Shown here: piece by piece, positions 1-8,136 of the stretch | Numbering within the stretch: the first letter of the stretch is position 1 | How the letters are laid out: the number at the start of each line of letters is the position of its first letter | Origin: a bacterium | GTDB taxonomy: Bacteria > Bacteroidota > Ignavibacteria > Kapaibacteriales > UBA2268 | Assembly: GCA_030426865.1 (NCBI GenBank) | Contig: JAUHXN010000007.1 | Coordinates: 1-25,773, forward strand | Length of the DNA: 25,773 nucleotides | Direction: 5' to 3' | Translations under genes and position numbers: made by a program | Notes under the pieces: generated by a model | What the model saw: the letters and a program-made list of their open reading frames with translations, nothing else | Databases searched by the model: none | What the model was told of the DNA's origin: nothing

Positions 1-1411
1 TAATACTATCAGTAGAAGTTACTTCTGGAACGAACTCAACTAAATCAGGATTAGCTATTGATGATTTTTCTTTTTCGATTAACATTGGGTTTAACAATGT
101 ATTGTCTTTAGTCGAGAACTCAACTCTTCTGTTTTCAGCTACACCATCTTCTACTCTAGTAGATGATGGTTTAGTTGGACTGTTCAATCCTTCTACAGTA
201 ATTCTATCAGGAGAAATACCATAGTTAATTACTAAATAATTCTTAGCTTGTTCTGCTCTTTCTTTAGCTAATGCTGTTTTTCCTTTTTCAGTTTTATTAT
301 CTACAGTACCAGTGATTGTCAAATCAGCAGCAGTATTTTCTTGCATACGAGTACCGATAATATCTAGAGTATTTTTATTTATTTCGATTGCATCTGCTTC
401 CATATCTTCTATTAAGAATTTTCCTGTTTCTCTTTCCGCAGCTAAGTTTTGAGTAGCAGCAGAAGGATATTTGCTACCTTCGTTATAAAATACGTAGGGA
501 ACGATAGGGAAAAGTTCTGTGTATTTAACTTCTTCAACTTTGATATTATCAACAGTGTAAGCCATACCATCTTTGTTGTAAGCTCTGATATCTTTCAAAC
601 CTACATCAATAGTAGATTCTGGATCAGGTTCAACTTCATCATCACCAAAACCAAATGTTAAACTAACACCAGCTCTTAGCTGAGCAAAGTTCCAATCATT
701 ATTAGTACCACCATTAAAATCACTTACATTTGAAAAAGGTAATCTGAAACTAACTTCAGGAGTCAAGAACACATTATCATCAATCTCCATCATATAGCCG
801 GCACCCAATGCAAGAGCTAATCTTAGTGGAGTATCGATTATATCACCTGATGATGCGAAATCAGTATTCGTTGTACCAAGGTCATTACTTATTGTACTAG
901 TCTCTAATCTTTCGTATGATGCAGTTATAGGTATTCCTAATTCTAAACCTGCAAGTAAATATAGATTGTCAACTGGAATTAAATTATGAAATTGCATAAA
1001 TAAATCTATTTCACCATACATCAATGAACTTTCAAAACTATCAGTATAAGTCGTAGTATCCGGTAAAGTACCTCTTCCAATATCTATTCCAGATACATTA
1101 AAATCAGCACCAGCGCCGTGCAAACCTAGTCGCCCAGAAAAAACGAACATATTGTCGAATGGTACGTTTATTATAAATCCACCATTTAGACCTAGTGATG
1201 ATTCTGCACCGTAGAACCCAACTGGGACAACAGTATTAGGTGTTGCATTGAAAATAGTTGGATATTGGAAGTCGCCATTGTGCATATTATAGTTCAATCC
1301 TAGATAGCCACCTAAATTAAGTGGTATATCTTTTTCTTTGGATTGGGCGTTGAGATTAATTAAATTGAAACCAATTATAATTGGCAGAACAAAAAGGACT
1401 AACTTCTTCAT
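1..1411 (-). CDS. OmpA-family outer-membrane protein (3' end off the window)
   Basis: Outer-membrane protein that probably ties the outer membrane to peptidoglycan. The minus strand is open from ATG at 1411 to the left edge (470 codons seen, no stop). Residues 1-23 are a signal peptide (MKKLVLFVLP... ending LNAQ). Residues ~24-225 are rich in alternating glycine/aromatic strands, as in a beta-barrel. An acidic linker (GFGDDEVEPDPES) leads to an OmpA-like peptidoglycan-binding domain at ~298-430, with the RAEQAKNYL helix and the ENRRVEFS motif; its usual TD pair reads TVDN. The chain continues past this domain, so the full protein is longer than a simple OmpA. The gene diverges from the beta-barrel gene starting at 1474. 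A TAnnTTTG box lies 37 nt upstream of the start. The ligand and detailed role are not visible. Confidence 0.85.
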   Translation of the reverse strand, partial: MKKLVLFVLPIIIGFNLINLNAQSKEKDIPLNLGGYLGLNYNMHNGDFQYPTIFNATPNTVVPVGFYGAESSLGLNGGFIINVPFDNMFVFSGRLGLHGAGADFNVSGIDIGRGTLPDTTTYTDSFESSLMYGEIDLFMQFHNLIPVDNLYLLAGLELGIPITASYERLETSTISNDLGTTNTDFASSGDIIDTPLRLALALGAGYMMEIDDNVFLTPEVSFRLPFSNVSDFNGGTNNDWNFAQLRAGVSLTFGFGDDEVEPDPESTIDVGLKDIRAYNKDGMAYTVDNIKVEEVKYTELFPIVPYVFYNEGSKYPSAATQNLAAERETGKFLIEDMEADAIEINKNTLDIIGTRMQENTAADLTITGTVDNKTEKGKTALAKERAEQAKNYLVINYGISPDRITVEGLNSPTKPSSTRVEDGVAENRRVEFSTKDNTLLNPMLIEKEKSSIANPDLVEFVPEVTSTDSI

Positions 1412-1448
1412 AATAGATGAACCTTTGTAAATTAATAATTTATTTTTT

Positions 1449-1456
1449 CAAAATTA
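1449..1456 (-). promoter_or_regulatory. Bacteroidota-type -7 promoter box (TAATTTTG) for the OmpA-family gene
   Basis: On the minus strand the sequence reads TAATTTTG, an exact match to the TAnnTTTG -7 element of Bacteroidota housekeeping promoters. It lies 37 nt before the ATG at 1411, in an AT-rich leader. The tetramer 19 nt further upstream is TTTC, so the -33 TTTG box matches only in part. The call is moderate because AT-rich DNA gives such octamers by chance. Confidence 0.45.
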
Positions 1457-1473
1457 ACAATAATAATAGTCAA

Positions 1474-2178
1474 ATGAAAAGTAATAAAACAAACACTCGC
1501 CTATTTGCAACAATGACAATACTCATAACGAGTATTATGCTATTAAATTTTAATTCTGCAAAAGCTGTAGGCCCACTCGGGTTGCATTTTAAAGCTGGGT
1601 TATCTACCCCTAATGATATGATTTCAAAGGTTTATTCCAATGAAAACTTGACATCGAATAATATCGGGTCAGGTAATTTTTTCACTGAAAATGCTGATAT
1701 GGGGTATCACTTGGGAGTAGCGGCGAGAATAGAACTATCCTCTATGTTCCATTTAGTAGGTGGGCTGGAATTTCATAGATTTCCACGTTCTGAGTTTAAA
1801 ATAAAAGACCCTCAAACTGGTGAAATACACTCATTCAAATCTACTCAGAATATTATACCAGTTCACGCAGGTATTAACCTAGCATTTATAAATACAGATT
1901 TGTTGAATATCTATGCTACTGGTGGATTTGCTTATAACTACATTTCAAACTCTGTAGATTATGTAACTGAAGAATCTGGTGTTGCTGTTCCTCTAAACTT
2001 AGATCTTAGTCCGACTGACTCTAGGGTAGGTTATTTTTTAGGAGCTGGAACCGACTTTGATTTACAATTACTTAAAATAAATTTAGAATTAAAATACCAA
2101 CACATCAATCTAATAGGCAAAGAAACTGGCGAGCCAGACAAACAATTCTTATCTGTTAGCTTAGGTGTAGTACTTTAG
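1474..2178 (+). CDS. Small outer-membrane beta-barrel protein, function unknown
   Basis: Predicted secreted or outer-membrane protein of 234 aa. I place the start at ATG 1474, because the residues that follow form a normal signal peptide (MKSNKTNTRL..., hydrophobic ITSIMLLNF, then SAKA before VGPLG). The in-frame ATG at 1417 would add 19 residues that do not fit a signal peptide. The mature part alternates hydrophobic and polar residues in strand-like blocks (LGLHFKAGLS, YHLGVAARIEL, FHLVGGLEF, YATGGFAYNY, VGYFLGAGTDFDL, LNLELKYQHINL-like) and ends in FLSVSLGVVL, typical of 8-stranded outer-membrane barrels. It diverges from the OmpA-family gene across about 60 nt, and its last 4 nt overlap the end of the convergent GT2 gene. 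No enzymatic motif is visible. Confidence 0.7.
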   Translation: MKSNKTNTRLFATMTILITSIMLLNFNSAKAVGPLGLHFKAGLSTPNDMISKVYSNENLTSNNIGSGNFFTENADMGYHLGVAARIELSSMFHLVGGLEFHRFPRSEFKIKDPQTGEIHSFKSTQNIIPVHAGINLAFINTDLLNIYATGGFAYNYISNSVDYVTEESGVAVPLNLDLSPTDSRVGYFLGAGTDFDLQLLKINLELKYQHINLIGKETGEPDKQFLSVSLGVVL

Positions 2179-3026
2179 TTTTCAGATTTATAGAAGTATC
2201 CATCTTTGAAAGCTTTTATCACTGTTTGTCTATCTGATTTGTTGCTTGCTTTACCGAGCCAAGAGATTAGATAGGCAAATGGTCTGATCCATCTGACAAG
2301 TAAATTACCATGTAGAATATCAATTGCTATTATATTTCTAATTATATAATAATTCTTCCAGGAAAACTCTTTGTTCAAATCAGGTGCATCTAACATTCTA
2401 TCTAAATTTGCCTTAGTAATAATAAAAGAGCTAAACCCAGCTTTCTTTGCACGTATCATATACTCGCTATCATCAGCAAATATGAAGAATTTCTTTTCAG
2501 GTAAACCAATTTTTTCAATTAAAGATCTATGAAACATTGGACCTTCGAAAGTAAGGCCAGTTGCAGGAATAATATCATTCACAAGATCTTCTTTCTTTAG
2601 AAGTCTCTTCCAGATATTACTGAACGGATTAGATAGGTTGAACTCAATAGTATCATTAATAAAAGGAGTACCATCTTTACTATATCTAAGAGGTGCTAAT
2701 ATTTTATTCTTCTCAATATTTGCTACTAGATGAGAGAGGCACTCTGGTCTAGGTACCACATCATCGTCCATAGCCCAGATCCAATCATGTCCTCTTTCAT
2801 AAGCAGTTTTAAATGCTGTGTATTGTCCTCCAGAGCTACCTACATTTTCTTGAGTAACTACAAATAAATCGGAATTCTCATCTAACCACTCACTTGTACC
2901 ATCAGTAGAGCCATTATTTACTACAATTATCTCATCAATATTATAAGTCTGTGATCTAAGACCTGATATAGTTTTTTTAAGCAGTTCTAATCTGTTGAAG
3001 GTAATAACAATTGCAGCAATGCTCAT
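2175..3026 (-). CDS. Glycosyltransferase family 2 (rhamnosyl/galactofuranosyl-transferase-like)
   Basis: Cytoplasmic GT-A fold transferase, 283 aa, adding a sugar from a nucleotide donor to an unknown acceptor. The N terminus AAIVITFNRLELL and VVNNGSTDGT (residues ~35-44) are the nucleotide-binding part. The metal-binding motif is DDD at 87-89 within WIWAMDDDVVP. The phrases NVGSSGGQY and WIWAMDDD are typical of the GT2 subgroup that includes GlfT2-like and rhamnosyltransferase-like enzymes, so a rhamnose or galactofuranose donor is possible but unproven. FADDSEYMIRAKKAG near residue 183 holds the likely catalytic acidic residue. It is the last gene of the polysaccharide run. Its ATG overlaps the stop of the NUDIX gene (ATGA), and its own stop overlaps the convergent barrel gene by 4 nt. 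Confidence 0.85.
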   Translation of the reverse strand: MSIAAIVITFNRLELLKKTISGLRSQTYNIDEIIVVNNGSTDGTSEWLDENSDLFVVTQENVGSSGGQYTAFKTAYERGHDWIWAMDDDVVPRPECLSHLVANIEKNKILAPLRYSKDGTPFINDTIEFNLSNPFSNIWKRLLKKEDLVNDIIPATGLTFEGPMFHRSLIEKIGLPEKKFFIFADDSEYMIRAKKAGFSSFIITKANLDRMLDAPDLNKEFSWKNYYIIRNIIAIDILHGNLLVRWIRPFAYLISWLGKASNKSDRQTVIKAFKDGYFYKSEN

Positions 3027-3469
3027 AATGAGAATATCCTAAGTTGTTCGGGATTACGTAGCATTTTTTCTAATTGTAATGCTCCGTTTATGTGGTCTGG
3101 AATTGGAAAAAATTGTTCTAATTCAGAATTTTTAAGCCAATTGTATTCCGTATGTTCTTCTGAGAGTACTACATTTTGAAAATCTTGGAATACAACAGCA
3201 AAAGTTGGGACACTTTCTACTGTATCTCTCTTAATATCATAAAAACCACCAAGGTATGGAAGTTTGTACCAAACATCAGTAATAAGGCCAGCTTCTTCCT
3301 GTAGTTCTCTTTTCGCTGCATCAAATGCATTTTCATTTTCTTCCAAGGTACCTGTTATGGTTTGCCACATAGTCGGAAACAACTTACAAGAATCTGATCT
3401 ACGGAGAGCTAGATGACGTATCTCGTTTTCCTTAGCTATAGCTACATGAACTTGAATTGTCCTGAACAT
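3023..3469 (-). CDS. NUDIX hydrolase
   Basis: Small NUDIX pyrophosphohydrolase of 148 aa that cleaves a nucleoside diphosphate linked to another group. A complete Nudix box spans residues 40-62 (G, five residues, E, then RELQEEAGL), fitting GX5EX7REUXEEXGU with all metal-binding glutamates. The lead-in MWQTITGTLEENE resembles NudB-type dihydroneopterin-triphosphate pyrophosphatases, but substrate cannot be read from sequence. It sits between a GT4 and a GT2 gene: its stop overlaps the GT2 ATG, and its own ATG is 1 nt after the GT4 stop. GAGG at the end of the GT4 gene, about 8 nt before the ATG, may serve as ribosome binding site. Inside a glycosyltransferase run it might act on a nucleotide sugar or clean up nucleotides; that is inference from context. 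Confidence 0.85.
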   Translation of the reverse strand: MFRTIQVHVAIAKENEIRHLALRRSDSCKLFPTMWQTITGTLEENENAFDAAKRELQEEAGLITDVWYKLPYLGGFYDIKRDTVESVPTFAVVFQDFQNVVLSEEHTEYNWLKNSELEQFFPIPDHINGALQLEKMLRNPEQLRIFSL

Positions 3470-3470
3470 A

Positions 3471-4628
3471 TTATATTACCTCTTTTATATATTGTAGTAA
3501 TACAGTCTCATCCTTTGACCAATTATATCTTTCCAAATAAGCATTATAAGCATTAGTAGAATAAGCTTCGTAGTCAATTTCGTATAGTTTTTTTATGCTT
3601 TCTTTAATATCATTTATAGAATCTACATTTACTGTTATTCCACAGCTAAGCTCCTTGTTCAACCTAGTCATAGGTTTAGTATCTGAAGTCAGAATAGGAA
3701 TACCAAACTTTAGAAAATCATAGTATTTGTTAAAATTAGTAGTATTAGTAAAATCATTGACAGCGTAAGGTAAAACACCAAAATTAATAGTATTTAGGTA
3801 TTTCGTGAAAAGATCTTCCTTCCAATTGCCGTACATTATTATTTTATCTGAGTGATTTGATTCATCTACTATCAATTTCGTTTCTTGATATATTTCACCA
3901 TTTCCCATAATATGGAACTCCATATCAAAACCTTCATCTAGTAGTTCTATTACGGCTTGAAGGAACTCAAAGACAGATTTATCGGCTGTCAAATTGCCAT
4001 GATGCCCGAAAATGGGTTTCTCGAATTTCTTTTCTATCTTAGTATTATCTTCGTAAGGAGGAGTATTTTCTACTACACAGAATTTATGAGAGTTTATATA
4101 CTTTTCAGATTTGAGTCTATCTACTTGCTCATCACAAACAACTATAATATTCTTAATTAACTTCAGCGAGTTTTTCTCTACGGTTTTAGCGAGGTCAAGA
4201 GTGTGAATTAAGAATCTTGAGAATATGTTTTGTTTATATTTCTTGAATAACTTGATAACAGCTGGATAGTTCTCAGCCATATCCATAATAGTAGGTATAT
4301 TATGCTTTTTGCCTAATTTACCAACTAAAGTGCCGAGCATTATCTCGCGAACAATAATTGCATCTGGCTTAAATCCCTTTATAACCGTTTCTAGTTCTTT
4401 TTTCCAAACTCTATTGAATGAAAGTGGTAAACTTTTGATGGGTTTTTCACGGAAACCGACACGACGAACAGTTATACCATCAATTTGTTCTGCTTTTTTA
4501 GTTTCGTTACCCCATCTAGCTAATATAAGAACTTCATATTCTTTAGCCAGAGATTTACAGATTTTCTCAACTCTTACGTCCCAAGGATATGGAGATTTCC
4601 ATACATATATTATTTTCTTTTTCTCCAT
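3471..4628 (-). CDS. Glycosyltransferase family 4 (GT-B)
   Basis: GT-B fold retaining glycosyltransferase, 385 aa, about the usual length. The N-terminal acceptor domain begins KKIIYVWKSPYPWDVRVEKI and includes AIIVREIMLGTLVGKL. The C-terminal nucleotide-sugar domain includes FGHHGNLTADKSVFEFLQAV (~209-228) and FHIMGNGEI. The phrase FNKYYDFLKFGIPILTSD stands where family members carry the E/D-x7-E donor motif; its first acidic residue is aspartate and the second position is not a clear glutamate, so the motif is atypical. There is no signal peptide, so it probably acts at the inner face of the membrane on a lipid-linked or other acceptor. Its ATG directly follows the stop of the YqaA/DedA gene. 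The transferred sugar is unknown. Confidence 0.85.
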   Translation of the reverse strand: MEKKKIIYVWKSPYPWDVRVEKICKSLAKEYEVLILARWGNETKKAEQIDGITVRRVGFREKPIKSLPLSFNRVWKKELETVIKGFKPDAIIVREIMLGTLVGKLGKKHNIPTIMDMAENYPAVIKLFKKYKQNIFSRFLIHTLDLAKTVEKNSLKLIKNIIVVCDEQVDRLKSEKYINSHKFCVVENTPPYEDNTKIEKKFEKPIFGHHGNLTADKSVFEFLQAVIELLDEGFDMEFHIMGNGEIYQETKLIVDESNHSDKIIMYGNWKEDLFTKYLNTINFGVLPYAVNDFTNTTNFNKYYDFLKFGIPILTSDTKPMTRLNKELSCGITVNVDSINDIKESIKKLYEIDYEAYSTNAYNAYLERYNWSKDETVLLQYIKEVI

Positions 4629-5231
4629 CTAAAGCATATACTTTACAGCTACAAAACCACCAACTAATATTATCAGAAAAGCAATAGAAATAATATCAAA
4701 ATATTTTTCAATAAAAGCTTTTATTGGAGCCCCATATTTGAAAAGAAGTCCTGCTACCAAGAAGAAACGAGCTGCTCTTCCGATAGAAGATACAGTAATG
4801 AATGTAGTTAAATCCATATTTGCAGCACCTGAAGCTATAGTTGCTACTTTATACGGTATAGGCGAAAATGCTGCTCCTGCTAAAAAAAGAGTTCCCCATT
4901 CTTCATATAATTTTACAAAGTCTGCCATTGCATCCTCTTTGCCATAGAATTGTAATATGGGATTTCCTATGGAGTCCATTAGAACCGCGCCAATATAGTA
5001 TCCGAATATACCACCAAGCACAGAGCCAACGCTACACCATAGAGCAGCTTTGAAGGCTCTCTTAGGGTTAGAAATAGCAATAGCTATTAGTAGAACATCT
5101 GGTGGAATCGGGAAAAAAGAAGATTCCATAAATGACAAAACAAATAATGCCAACATAGCGTGAGGCTTGTCGGCAAAACTTTCCATCCAATCTGTCATTC
5201 GCCTTAACCAGGCAGTAAATTTCTTTAGCAA
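4629..5231 (-). CDS. YqaA/DedA-family (VTT domain) membrane protein
   Basis: Polytopic inner-membrane protein of the DedA/SNARE-associated superfamily, closest in layout to YqaA. With the chosen TTG start it has 200 aa. The conserved acidic pair of DedA proteins is visible in MESSFFPIPPDVLL (E and D). It is followed by GSVLGGIFGYYIG, FSPIPYKVATIASG and GRAARFFLVAG, with arginines in the usual place, and a C-terminal membrane helix. Some DedA members move undecaprenyl phosphate back across the membrane; that would suit a polysaccharide locus, but it is not established for the YqaA subgroup. Start choice: GGGAGG lies 6 nt before TTG 5231, giving MLKKFTAWLRRM as in relatives; the alternative GTG at 5249 has no ribosome binding site and would overlap accA by 17 nt. 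The gene abuts the GT4 gene. Confidence 0.8.
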   Translation of the reverse strand: MLKKFTAWLRRMTDWMESFADKPHAMLALFVLSFMESSFFPIPPDVLLIAIAISNPKRAFKAALWCSVGSVLGGIFGYYIGAVLMDSIGNPILQFYGKEDAMADFVKLYEEWGTLFLAGAAFSPIPYKVATIASGAANMDLTTFITVSSIGRAARFFLVAGLLFKYGAPIKAFIEKYFDIISIAFLIILVGGFVAVKYML

Positions 5232-5232
5232 A

Positions 5233-6186
5233 TTATTCCTCCCAAACACCCATATTCAAGAATTTCTCATGGCGAACTTCAATGAGTTTTTTGGGATCAT
5301 ATTTTTTATATGATTTTAGTTCTTTCAGAAGTGTTCTTCTCATTATAGCAAACATATCATCAGGATTTTTGTGAGCACCACCAAGAGGCTCTTTCACAAT
5401 GTCGTCTATAATATTATGTTCTTTCAAATCAGGAGCAGTTAACTTAAGTGCTTCCGCAGCTTGCTCTTTGAAATCCCAAGTCTTCCACAGTATACTACTA
5501 CATGATTCAGGTGCAATAACCGAGTACCACGAGTTTTCTAACATAAGTACTCTATCGCCTATACCAATACCCAAAGCACCACCTGAAGCTCCTTCGCCTA
5601 TTACAACTACAATTATTGGTACTTTAAGTTGGGCCATTTTTATAAGATTGTCCGCTATTGCTTCGGCTTGACCTCTTTCTTCAGCTTCTATTCCTGGGTA
5701 AGCACCTGGTGTATCTAAAAAACAGACAATTGGTCTATCGAACTTTTCTGCCATTTTGAATAATCTTAATGCTTTGCGATATCCTTCAGGATTGGGCATA
5801 CCAAAATTGCGGAGTATATTTGATTTAGTATCTCTACCCTTCTGATGACCAACGAACATTACTTGGTGTTCACCAATAGTAGCCATACCACCCATAATAG
5901 CAGCATCGTCTTTGAATTTTCTATCGCCGTGTAATTCTACGAAACTATCAAATGTATTTTCAAGATAATCAGAGGTAATTGGTCTTTCAGGATGACGAGC
6001 TATCTGTACTCTTTGCCATCTAGTAAGTCCTGCATAGATATTCTTTTTGAGATTATCTACTTTCTTTTCTAAACTCTCTATATCTTGTTCTATATCCAAT
6101 TCTTCGCCTAATTGTTTCATTTCGGCTATTTTATCTTCCAATTCTATGATTGGCTTTTCAAAATCTAGTATGAAATTATTTGCCAT
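5233..6186 (-). CDS. accA: Acetyl-CoA carboxylase carboxyltransferase subunit alpha
   Basis: Alpha subunit of the carboxyltransferase that moves CO2 from carboxybiotin to acetyl-CoA to form malonyl-CoA, the first step of fatty-acid synthesis. It is 317 aa, the family length. The N-terminal helical region (FEKPIIELEDKIAEM, then LTRWQRVQIARHPERP) is characteristic of AccA. The crotonase-like core has FVGHQKGRDT, FGMPNPEGYRKALRL, LDTPGAYPGIEAEERGQ (~157-173), GEGASGGALGIG (~198-209) and IAPESCSSILWK. AccA works with AccD, which is not in the window. The ATG at 6186 is 3 nt after the stop of the GT2/PGT fusion gene, so it is probably co-transcribed with the polysaccharide genes, an unusual place for a housekeeping gene. 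Confidence 0.97.
   Translation of the reverse strand: MANNFILDFEKPIIELEDKIAEMKQLGEELDIEQDIESLEKKVDNLKKNIYAGLTRWQRVQIARHPERPITSDYLENTFDSFVELHGDRKFKDDAAIMGGMATIGEHQVMFVGHQKGRDTKSNILRNFGMPNPEGYRKALRLFKMAEKFDRPIVCFLDTPGAYPGIEAEERGQAEAIADNLIKMAQLKVPIIVVVIGEGASGGALGIGIGDRVLMLENSWYSVIAPESCSSILWKTWDFKEQAAEALKLTAPDLKEHNIIDDIVKEPLGGAHKNPDDMFAIMRRTLLKELKSYKKYDPKKLIEVRHEKFLNMGVWEE
5237..5243 (-). promoter_or_regulatory. Shine-Dalgarno sequence that sets the yqaA-like start
   Basis: The minus strand reads TTGGGAGGAATAATTTG. The purine-rich GGGAGG stands 6 nt before the TTG at 5231 and lies inside the last codons of accA. Few starts in this window have such a site, so it favours TTG 5231 over GTG 5249. 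Confidence 0.5.
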
Positions 6187-6189
6187 TTT

Positions 6190-8121
6190 CTATCTTCTAA
6201 ATAAATATTTAAAAAGTATGTCAAAATCTAATGAAAGTGAATAGTTATCAAGATAATGATTATTCAATTCAACTATCATTTTTTCTTTTAATTTTCCTGG
6301 CTCGCTAATATGTGCGAGTCCAATAATACCTAATTTTCCTTTTTCTGACAAACTATTCCCTTCAGGAAATAAACCTATAAATGTAAGTCTGCCAAGTAAC
6401 AAGTTAACGAATTTATTAGTATTTCCTTTTACAATTAGGAAAGGTAATCCGAGAGTAAGCATCAATAGTGCAATAAAAACATCAGAGATTCTTTTTAATA
6501 ATCTATATCTAAGTTGGGATAATTTACTTTGCTTCGTCTCCGGATTAACACCTGATACATCAGTAAGTATTTTAGATATTACAAGATTATCATAATCTGT
6601 TGCAAAATATATATGAACTAAATTATCATTCTTTAACCTAATAAATTTCGTATCATTATCAAATTGGAACTCCGAATTATCCAAAACGATAACTTCTGTA
6701 ATTGACTTGTCATTTATAGTTTTTTGGATATAATTTGGCTCTCCAAGATAATCTAGATCACCAGTTGCATTCTCGTTATTGCTAATGAACCCAACTATAA
6801 CCGAATTACTATAATTAGATTTAATATTATGAATTAATTTAGCTGCATTCTCATTCCAACCTACTAATACAATTCTGTTTATTTCTTTGACGTTCTTTTG
6901 TTTTTCAACTACATTGCTCAAAATCCTAGTAATCGTAATAAATACAACAGAGAACGATATAGTCATAAGCAATATACCACGACTAAAAGCAAAATCCCTA
7001 AAGAAATAAGTTAAGAATGTTAGTATCAACAATGAAGATAAAAGTCCGAAAAATGATTTTCTGATGGTCTGGTTTTGCTCAAAATACTCACCTGAAAATA
7101 ACATAGAAACAAATGTAACAAAGCTAAGAAATATAAATACTGTTGGGTACGCATACTCAGGAAAAGGGAATACTTCACCCCATCTTAAATACGAAGAAAG
7201 TAATAGTGAAAGATTTACAATTACTAAATCAATAATTATAAAAGTCACATCTTTTTTGTGCTTTTTTAGGTAACTAATAAATGAACGTATCTTTATTCCT
7301 AATCTAAGAAAAGAAAAGAATAACTTTGATTTGCCATAATGTTTCCGAGCAAAAATTTCCATTGCATCATAGAAATGCTTTGTCTCATTAAGAGTGCTTC
7401 GTTTAGAGCTCTCCCCTTTGAAATGAATTATTGTGGTTTTGGGGTAATAAGAAACTCTATATCCAGCTTCTTTTATCCTATAACATAAATCCAAATCCTC
7501 ACCATACATAAAAAAACTTTCATCAAAGCCATTTATTCGTTTTAACACATCTGTTCGAGTGAACATAAAAGCACCTATCAGAGCATCTATATCATTCGTG
7601 TCATCTTCATTTAAGTAGCTTAGGTTATATTTAGCAAACAACCTGGAATTGGGGAATAGTCTTTGTAATCCGAAAAGTTTACAGAACGAAGCCCAAGGCG
7701 TTGGGAAACCCCTTCTACATGCTGACTGAAAAGAACCATCCAAATTGAGTACTTTACATCCTGAAGTACCAATATCAGGGTTCGATTCCATATAGTCATA
7801 CATAACTTGGAGTGTATTGGGCTCTAAAAGAGTATCAGGATTGAGAATAAGAGTATATTTCCCTCTAGCTAAATCAAACCCAATATTATTTGCTTTTCCA
7901 AAACCTAGATTAGTTTCTGAGTAATAATAATGGAAGTTATCATTTGTTTCCAATAAATCAGAGAATATCTGTCTTGACCCATCTGTAGAGGCGTTATCAA
8001 CAACAATAATTTCATATCGTAAATTAGTACTTGATTTGTTAATCGAGCTGAGACATTGCGAAAGGAAGTCCTTCACATTGTAATTTACAATTACGATGGA
8101 TATGTCAATTTTGGGTTGCAA
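6190..8121 (-). CDS. GT2 glycosyltransferase fused to a degenerate polyprenyl-phosphate glycosyl-1-phosphate transferase
   Basis: Fusion protein of 643 aa. Residues 1-240 are a complete GT2 domain like rhamnosyltransferases: ISIVIVNYNV, VVDNASTDGS (40-49), NPD (94-96) and MYGEDLDLCYR (205-215). Four likely membrane helices follow (~293-312, 324-345, 355-375, 380-400), then a Rossmann-like domain (IVLVGWNENAAKLI, ~417-520), as in the N-terminal half of WbaP/WcaJ-type enzymes. Residues 541-643 keep the outline of the PGT catalytic domain: KRISDVFIALLML (membrane re-entrant helix), LTFIGLFPEG for GDMSLVGPRPE, GIIGLAHI for GITGLAQ, and DNYSLSLDFDILFK for ENWSLWLDLKI. The RVG, KFRSM and LDE(V/L)PQ segments, including the catalytic Asp-Glu, are missing, so this half is probably not a PGT enzyme. 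The start is TTG 8121; an in-frame stop lies just upstream. Confidence 0.85.
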   Translation of the reverse strand: MQPKIDISIVIVNYNVKDFLSQCLSSINKSSTNLRYEIIVVDNASTDGSRQIFSDLLETNDNFHYYYSETNLGFGKANNIGFDLARGKYTLILNPDTLLEPNTLQVMYDYMESNPDIGTSGCKVLNLDGSFQSACRRGFPTPWASFCKLFGLQRLFPNSRLFAKYNLSYLNEDDTNDIDALIGAFMFTRTDVLKRINGFDESFFMYGEDLDLCYRIKEAGYRVSYYPKTTIIHFKGESSKRSTLNETKHFYDAMEIFARKHYGKSKLFFSFLRLGIKIRSFISYLKKHKKDVTFIIIDLVIVNLSLLLSSYLRWGEVFPFPEYAYPTVFIFLSFVTFVSMLFSGEYFEQNQTIRKSFFGLLSSLLILTFLTYFFRDFAFSRGILLMTISFSVVFITITRILSNVVEKQKNVKEINRIVLVGWNENAAKLIHNIKSNYSNSVIVGFISNNENATGDLDYLGEPNYIQKTINDKSITEVIVLDNSEFQFDNDTKFIRLKNDNLVHIYFATDYDNLVISKILTDVSGVNPETKQSKLSQLRYRLLKRISDVFIALLMLTLGLPFLIVKGNTNKFVNLLLGRLTFIGLFPEGNSLSEKGKLGIIGLAHISEPGKLKEKMIVELNNHYLDNYSLSLDFDILFKYLFRR

Positions 8122-8136
8122 TGCTTTACTTGAAGG

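Noticed and set aside
449..661. 70-codon plus-strand open frame
   Set aside because: It lies antisense inside the clearly coding OmpA-family gene and has no domain or signal. Other short frames antisense to real genes were dropped for the same reason.
1418..1428. AACCTTTG as a -7 box for the plus-strand barrel gene
   Set aside because: It misses the first T of TAnnTTTG and no -33 box is seen at the right distance.
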